A stretch of DNA of 64,000 nucleotides. It comes from Sanguibacter hominis ATCC BAA-789 (GTDB taxonomy: Bacteria > Actinomycetota > Actinomycetes > Actinomycetales > Cellulomonadaceae). A program made the translations under genes and the position numbers. The DNA lies in assembly GCF_012396185.1 (NCBI RefSeq), contig NZ_JAAXOW010000002.1:186001-250000 (forward strand), read 5' to 3'. The notes under the pieces were generated by a model. It searched no databases and was not told the origin of the DNA. It saw nothing but the letters and a program-made list of their open reading frames with translations. Within the stretch, counting starts at the first letter, position 1; each line of letters begins with the position of its first letter. Shown piece after piece: positions 60,145 to 64,000 of the stretch.

Positions 60145-60891
60145 TCAGCGTCCGCGCATGCCCTTGCGGTCGGGACGCGCACGCATCGGGTCCACGCCCT
60201 TGGGGATGGGGAGCTTCGCGCCGCCCAGCGCGGTGAGCCGCTTGTTGACGACAGCGATCTCGTGCTTCTTGAGGACCGGTTTGAGCTTCTGGATCTTCTT
60301 CGTCAGCTCGGGCAGGGGGACCTGGCCGTTCTCGCGGCCCACGTGGATGACCGTGACCGGCACGCCCTGGACGACGCGCTGGGTGCGCTTCCGCTCGAGC
60401 TCAGCGAGCTTGCGGACCCGGCTCATCGGGCCCTCGGTCATCAGGACGACGCCCGCACGGCCGACGCCGCGGAACACCATGTCCTGCGAGCGCGGCTCGA
60501 CAGCGACAGGGGACTCGTCAAACGTCCAGCCGCGGCGGATCGTGCCGACCGCAGCGAGCGTCGCGCCCTTCTCGCCCTCGATACGCGCGTACGCCGCCTT
60601 CTCAGCACGGCGGGCGAGCACGAACATCGCGCCCAGCACCGCCGTCGGCAGGCCGAGGACGGTCATGTAGATCGGGTGACCCCAGATGAAACCGACGCCG
60701 AGGGCGATCCCGAGGATCACCAGGAACGTGCCGAGGATCCACCAGACGACCGCCGGGTCCTGCTGACGCGTCATCGTGTACGCGTCCCAGACCTGGTGAT
60801 ACCAACGGCGCTTCTTCGGCTTCCGGGTCTTCTTCGTCTTCGCCGTCACAGCGCCTGCGGGCACGGCGGCGTCATCGTTCTTGCGGGCCAT
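60145..60891 (-). CDS. DUF4191 membrane protein
   Basis: This conserved actinobacterial protein is always seen near lipA as far as I recall. The 248-residue product has a very basic N-terminus (KTKKTRKPKKRRW), two adjacent membrane helices at about 49-90, and a soluble C-terminal domain with GWTFDESPVAVEPRSQDMVFR, GVVLMTEGPMSRV and a basic end. ATG 60891 follows TAGACT (60899-60904, minus strand) by 7 nt and lies 20 nt from the lipA stop, so it is read with lipA and perhaps also from its own promoter. Confidence 0.88.
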   Translation of the reverse strand: MARKNDDAAVPAGAVTAKTKKTRKPKKRRWYHQVWDAYTMTRQQDPAVVWWILGTFLVILGIALGVGFIWGHPIYMTVLGLPTAVLGAMFVLARRAEKAAYARIEGEKGATLAAVGTIRRGWTFDESPVAVEPRSQDMVFRGVGRAGVVLMTEGPMSRVRKLAELERKRTQRVVQGVPVTVIHVGRENGQVPLPELTKKIQKLKPVLKKHEIAVVNKRLTALGGAKLPIPKGVDPMRARPDRKGMRGR

Positions 60892-60898
60892 GGGGATG

Positions 60899-60904
60899 AG
60901 TCTA
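60899..60904 (-). promoter_or_regulatory. Putative -10 hexamer of the DUF4191 gene
   Basis: TAGACT on the minus strand ends 7 nt before the ATG at 60891. Confidence 0.35.
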
Positions 60905-60911
60905 GTGCCCG

Positions 60912-61913
60912 TCAGCGCACCAGAAGGCTCGCAGCCTCCTGGCGTGACGTCGTCGGCTCGGCGAGGTGCGCGAGCGCGGCAGGGATCTCCTGGCCGCGGC
61001 GCGTCATCGCCTGGCCCCACAGCCGACCGGCACGGTACGACGACCGCACGAGCGGGCCCGACATGACGCCGAGGAACCCGAGGCTCTCCGCGAACTCCGA
61101 CAGGTGCACGAACTCCTCGGGGCGAGCCCACCGGTCGACGGGGTGGTGCCGCGGGGAGGGACGCAGGTACTGGGTGATCGTCACGAGGTCGCAGCCGGCG
61201 TCGTGCAGGTCGCGCAGCGCGTCCTCGGCCTCCTGCGTCGTCTCGCCCATGCCGAGGATGATGTTCGACTTCGTCACGAGGCCGGCGTCGCGCGCCGACG
61301 TGATGACGGAGAGCGAGCGGTCGTACCGGAAGCCGGGGCGGATCGCCTTGAAGACGCGGGGGACCGTCTCGAGGTTGTGCGCGAGCACCTCGGGGCGCGA
61401 CGAGAAGACCTCGGCGAGCTGGTCGGGATCAGCGTTGAAGTCGGGGATCAGCAGCTCGACGCCGGTACCCGGCGTGGTCGCGTGGATCTGCCGGACGGTC
61501 TCGGCGTAGAGCCACGCACCGCCGTCGGGCAGGTCGTCACGGGCGACTCCCGTGATGGTCGAGTACTTCAACCCCATCTGCTGCACGGACTCTGCGACCC
61601 GGCGCGGCTCGTCCGCGTCGAAGTCGGCAGGCTTGCCCGTGTCGATCTGGCAGAAGTCGCAGCGGCGCGTGCACTGGTCACCGCCGATGAGGAACGTCGC
61701 CTCACGGTCTTCCCAGCACTCGAAGATGTTGGGGCAGCCCGCCTCCTCGCACACGGTGTGCAGGCCGCCGGAACGCACGAGGCTCTTGAGCTCGGTGTAC
61801 TCGGGGCCCATCGTCGCGCGAGTCTTGATCCACTCGGGCTTCTTCTCGATCGGCACGGCTGCGTTGCGTGCTTCGATCCGCAGCATGCGGCGGCCTTCTG
61901 GTGCGATCGTCAC
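60912..61913 (-). CDS. lipA: Lipoyl synthase
   Basis: This radical SAM enzyme inserts two sulfurs into octanoyl groups on E2 and GcvH proteins. The 333-residue product has both cluster motifs: auxiliary Cys55-x4-Cys60-x5-Cys66 ([12 protein letters not shown]) and radical SAM Cys81-x3-Cys85-x2-Cys88 (CTRRCDFC). The C-terminal RSSYRAG serine ligands the auxiliary cluster. GTG 61913 follows a GAGGGAG site. Cotranscribed with lipB upstream. Its product supports the pyruvate dehydrogenase complex encoded in part at 20-22 kb. Confidence 0.97.
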   Translation of the reverse strand: MTIAPEGRRMLRIEARNAAVPIEKKPEWIKTRATMGPEYTELKSLVRSGGLHTVCEEAGCPNIFECWEDREATFLIGGDQCTRRCDFCQIDTGKPADFDADEPRRVAESVQQMGLKYSTITGVARDDLPDGGAWLYAETVRQIHATTPGTGVELLIPDFNADPDQLAEVFSSRPEVLAHNLETVPRVFKAIRPGFRYDRSLSVITSARDAGLVTKSNIILGMGETTQEAEDALRDLHDAGCDLVTITQYLRPSPRHHPVDRWARPEEFVHLSEFAESLGFLGVMSGPLVRSSYRAGRLWGQAMTRRGQEIPAALAHLAEPTTSRQEAASLLVR

Positions 61914-62018
61914 GTGCCTGCTCCCTCGTGGACGGTTTGTCCCCAGCCTATGCCGGAAGTAACGCGAGTCACGCCGGTAGCCCGCCCACCGGACGTGACG
62001 TCGGTCATGGTGCAGGGG

Positions 62019-62690
62019 TCACGGTGAGACCGTCGCATGCTCCGGCCGCGCCGCCGCCGTCATCGGGCCGACGTGCACCTGGAGCAGACGTCCCAGCGGC
62101 TCGGCGATGTCGACGGGCGTGATCGTCCGGCCCAGCTCGGCCGACAACGACGTGACGTCGGCGTCACTGATGCCGCACGGCACGATCCGGTCGAACGCCG
62201 TGAGGTCCGGGCACGCGTTGACGGCGACGCCGTGCATCGTCACGCCCTTCGCGACGCGGCAGCCGATCGCCGCGACCTTCGCCGCCCGCCGCCCCTCGGA
62301 CGCGGGCACCCAGACGCCCGAGCGTCCCTCGACGCGCTCGGTCGCCAGGCCCAGGTCGGCGCACAGCTCGATCACGGCGGTCTCGATCGCGCGGACGAAC
62401 GCGACGACGTCGACCGGGTCCGCGAGCCGCACGATCGGGTAGGCGACGAGCTGCCCGGGGCCGTGCCACGTGATCTTGCCACCGCGGTCCACGTCGACGA
62501 CGCGCGTGCCGTCGGTCGGCCGGTCGGCGCGGTTGGTCCGGCGCCCCGCCGTGTAGACGTCCGCGTGCTCGAGCAGCAGCACCCGGTCCGGGCCGCCGTC
62601 GAGCACCTCGGCGTGCACGCGGCGCTGCAGCTCCCACGTCTCCTCGTAGTCGAGGAGGGCGCGGCCCAGGTCGAGAGGAAGCAGCTCCAT
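62019..62690 (-). CDS. lipB: Octanoyl-ACP:protein octanoyltransferase
   Basis: It transfers octanoate from ACP to lipoyl domains before LipA acts. The 223-residue product has [16 protein letters not shown], the catalytic Lys138 ([11 protein letters not shown]) and Cys172 ([12 protein letters not shown]). ATG 62690 is chosen because conserved [19 protein letters not shown] begins at once; the open frame upstream overlaps the divergent oxidoreductase gene and is not conserved. TAGCCT (62698-62703, minus strand) ends 7 nt before it. Confidence 0.96.
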   Translation of the reverse strand: MELLPLDLGRALLDYEETWELQRRVHAEVLDGGPDRVLLLEHADVYTAGRRTNRADRPTDGTRVVDVDRGGKITWHGPGQLVAYPIVRLADPVDVVAFVRAIETAVIELCADLGLATERVEGRSGVWVPASEGRRAAKVAAIGCRVAKGVTMHGVAVNACPDLTAFDRIVPCGISDADVTSLSAELGRTITPVDIAEPLGRLLQVHVGPMTAAARPEHATVSP

Positions 62691-62697
62691 GGGCCTC

Positions 62698-62703
62698 AGG
62701 CTA
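62698..62703 (-). promoter_or_regulatory. Putative -10 hexamer of lipB
   Basis: TAGCCT on the minus strand ends 7 nt before the ATG at 62690. It is 9 bp from the opposing hexamer of the divergent gene. Confidence 0.4.
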
Positions 62704-62711
62704 ACCCCGGC

Positions 62712-62717
62712 TAGGTT
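62712..62717 (+). promoter_or_regulatory. Putative -10 hexamer, leaderless oxidoreductase gene
   Basis: TAGGTT ends 6 nt before the ATG at 62724. Confidence 0.4.
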
Positions 62718-62723
62718 GGACGC

Positions 62724-63773
62724 ATGACGGAAGCCCATGGGTCGCGCGACGACCTGCGCATCGGACTTGTCGGTTACGGCGGCGCGGGGCGTGGGATCCA
62801 CGCGCGCCTCCTGCGGGAGGCAGGGATGGCGGTGCACGACGTCGTCGTGCGTGATCCTGCGCGTCGCGCGGCGGCGGCCGCGGACTGGCCCGGCGCCGGC
62901 CTGCACGACTCGCTCGAGCGAATGCTCGACGCCGCCGCCCTCGACCTCGTCGTCGTCGCGAGCCCGAGCGGGCTGCACGAGCAGCACGCTGCGACGATCG
63001 TCGCGGCCGGCGTGCCCCTCGTGCTCGACAAGCCGATCGCGCGGACCGCCGACGCCGCACGGTCGGTCGTCGAGAGCGCCGAGGCAGCAGCCGTCCCGCT
63101 CACCGTGTTCCAGAACCGCCGTTGGGACCCCGAGCAGCTCACGCTCGCGTCCGTGCTCCCGCGTCTGGGGCGCGTGCACCGCTTCGAGCGCCGGTGGGAG
63201 CGCTGGCGGCCCGTGCCGCAGGAGCGGTGGAAGGAGAACGACCTCGACGGCGGCGGCCTGCTCCTCGACCTCGGGCCGCACCTCGTCGACAGCGCGACGC
63301 AGCTCTTCGGCCCCGTCGTCTCGGTGTACGCGGAGCTGCGGGCGCTGACGACGCCGACAGAGGACGACGTCTTCCTCTCGCTGCGCCACGAGCCCTCGGG
63401 GACGGGCGAGGGGACCGACGGCGTCGTCTCGCACCTGTGGGCTGGTTCGCTCGTCGGGGCGCCGGGACCGCGGACGCGCGTGCTCGGTGACCAAGGGGCG
63501 TTCCTCGTGACGTCGTTCGAGTCGGACGCCTCGCCGTTCGAACGGCTCGACGCCGCCGCTCCCGAGGGGCACCTCGGATGGATCGCGACCGGTCGCGAGC
63601 TCGAGCCGGTGCTGCAGGCCCCAGGCGGGCACGCAGACTTCTACCGGGCGGTCGCGCGATGGCTCACGGAGGACGGCCCCGTGCCCGTCGACCCGTGGGA
63701 CGCTGTGCGGACCGCGCGGGTGCTCGACGCCGCACGGGAGAGCGCCTCGACGGGGGCGCGCATCCACGTCTGA
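62724..63773 (+). CDS. Gfo/Idh/MocA-family oxidoreductase
   Basis: This is an NAD(P)-dependent dehydrogenase, usually acting on sugars or inositols. The 349-residue product has the N-terminal Rossmann motif [13 protein letters not shown], the family lysine in VLDKPIA (EKP variant), and the C-terminal [14 protein letters not shown] with the catalytic histidine. There are no sugar genes next to it, so the substrate is open. ATG 62724 has TAGGTT 6 nt upstream. The start sites of this gene and lipB are only 33 nt apart, so their promoters overlap. Confidence 0.92.
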   Translation: MTEAHGSRDDLRIGLVGYGGAGRGIHARLLREAGMAVHDVVVRDPARRAAAAADWPGAGLHDSLERMLDAAALDLVVVASPSGLHEQHAATIVAAGVPLVLDKPIARTADAARSVVESAEAAAVPLTVFQNRRWDPEQLTLASVLPRLGRVHRFERRWERWRPVPQERWKENDLDGGGLLLDLGPHLVDSATQLFGPVVSVYAELRALTTPTEDDVFLSLRHEPSGTGEGTDGVVSHLWAGSLVGAPGPRTRVLGDQGAFLVTSFESDASPFERLDAAAPEGHLGWIATGRELEPVLQAPGGHADFYRAVARWLTEDGPVPVDPWDAVRTARVLDAARESASTGARIHV

Positions 63774-63840
63774 CCCCACCTCGCCGTCTCGAGCCTGTGG
63801 ACAACGTCCGCAGGGCGCCCGCCTCGGCTTCGATGGACGG

Positions 63841-64000
63841 GTGGACCAGCAGACCCGGCGCTCCGCCGACGAACCCGACCTCTCTCCGGACGACCTCGCG
63901 GGTGCGATCGCGCCGCTCGGGCTGCGCGTCGTCGGAAGCACGCCGAGAGGATGGGAGGCCGAGGCCGACGGCGACCGCTTCCTCGTGACGTACGCCCCCG
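63841..64000 (+). CDS. Partial unknown protein, runs off window
   Basis: At least 53 residues are visible from GTG 63841: an acidic N-terminus then [35 protein letters not shown], which looks like the opening of a globular domain. TTCGAT ends 6 nt before the start, so it may be leaderless. No family can be assigned from this piece. Host codon use. Confidence 0.55.
   Translation, partial: MDQQTRRSADEPDLSPDDLAGAIAPLGLRVVGSTPRGWEAEADGDRFLVTYAP

Overview
The window is a contiguous piece of a very GC-rich actinobacterial chromosome. Several things point to the order Micrococcales, in the Cellulomonas / Sanguibacter / Oerskovia neighbourhood: strong G/C in third codon positions, many GTG starts, the gene order dgt-dnaG-tRNA-Asn, the block aceE / fasR / fabD-fabH-acpP-fabF with DUF3052 and ahpE nearby, and the block panB-nadE-glnA2-glnE-glnA-lipA-lipB. 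The genus is an inference, not a match.

Layout. 1-6.5 kb: a GH13 glycosidase, dgt, dnaG, an acetyltransferase, a CAT-anticodon tRNA, a conserved hypothetical and tRNA-Asn. 6.5-12.8 kb: an acyltransferase-3/SGNH membrane enzyme, an ABC-2 exporter pair, and a SatD-like gene fused to an HTH with a membrane-protein partner behind a palindrome-rich promoter. 12.8-24 kb: def, DUF3145, the type II fatty-acid operon with its regulator, aceE, DUF3052, an AhpE-like peroxiredoxin and tRNA-Val. 24-34.5 kb: small hypotheticals, a DUF3060 secreted protein, an aldo/keto reductase and SDR pair, a NatAB-like exporter beside a two-component system, a Nif3-like protein, a coiled-coil zinc-ribbon relative and yaaA.

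34.6-35.0 kb is rnpB (RNase P RNA). Directly after it, about 35.1-45.8 kb is a deletion remnant of a prophage. Read right to left it carries a type I restriction R-like nuclease, a DnaB-like helicase, a translationally coupled RHH regulator / Cys-rich / membrane / beta-clamp operon, a small DUF, a terminase-small-like gene, terminase large and a 3'-truncated portal. Capsid, tail, lysis and integrase genes are absent. Four copies of a 17-bp palindrome sit in pairs before the RHH operon and before the terminase operon. Several small membrane proteins are encoded on the opposite strand.

45.8-64 kb: a DUF2510-like membrane protein, a STAS anti-sigma antagonist, map-ppgK, a DUF6636 protein, panB, nadE, glnA2-glnE (nitrogen control), an AI-2E transporter, glnA, an RDD protein, lipB-lipA-DUF4191, a Gfo/Idh/MocA oxidoreductase and a gene running off the end. 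Across the window at least sixteen start codons lie 6-7 nt after a TAnnnT hexamer, the geometry expected of leaderless mRNAs.
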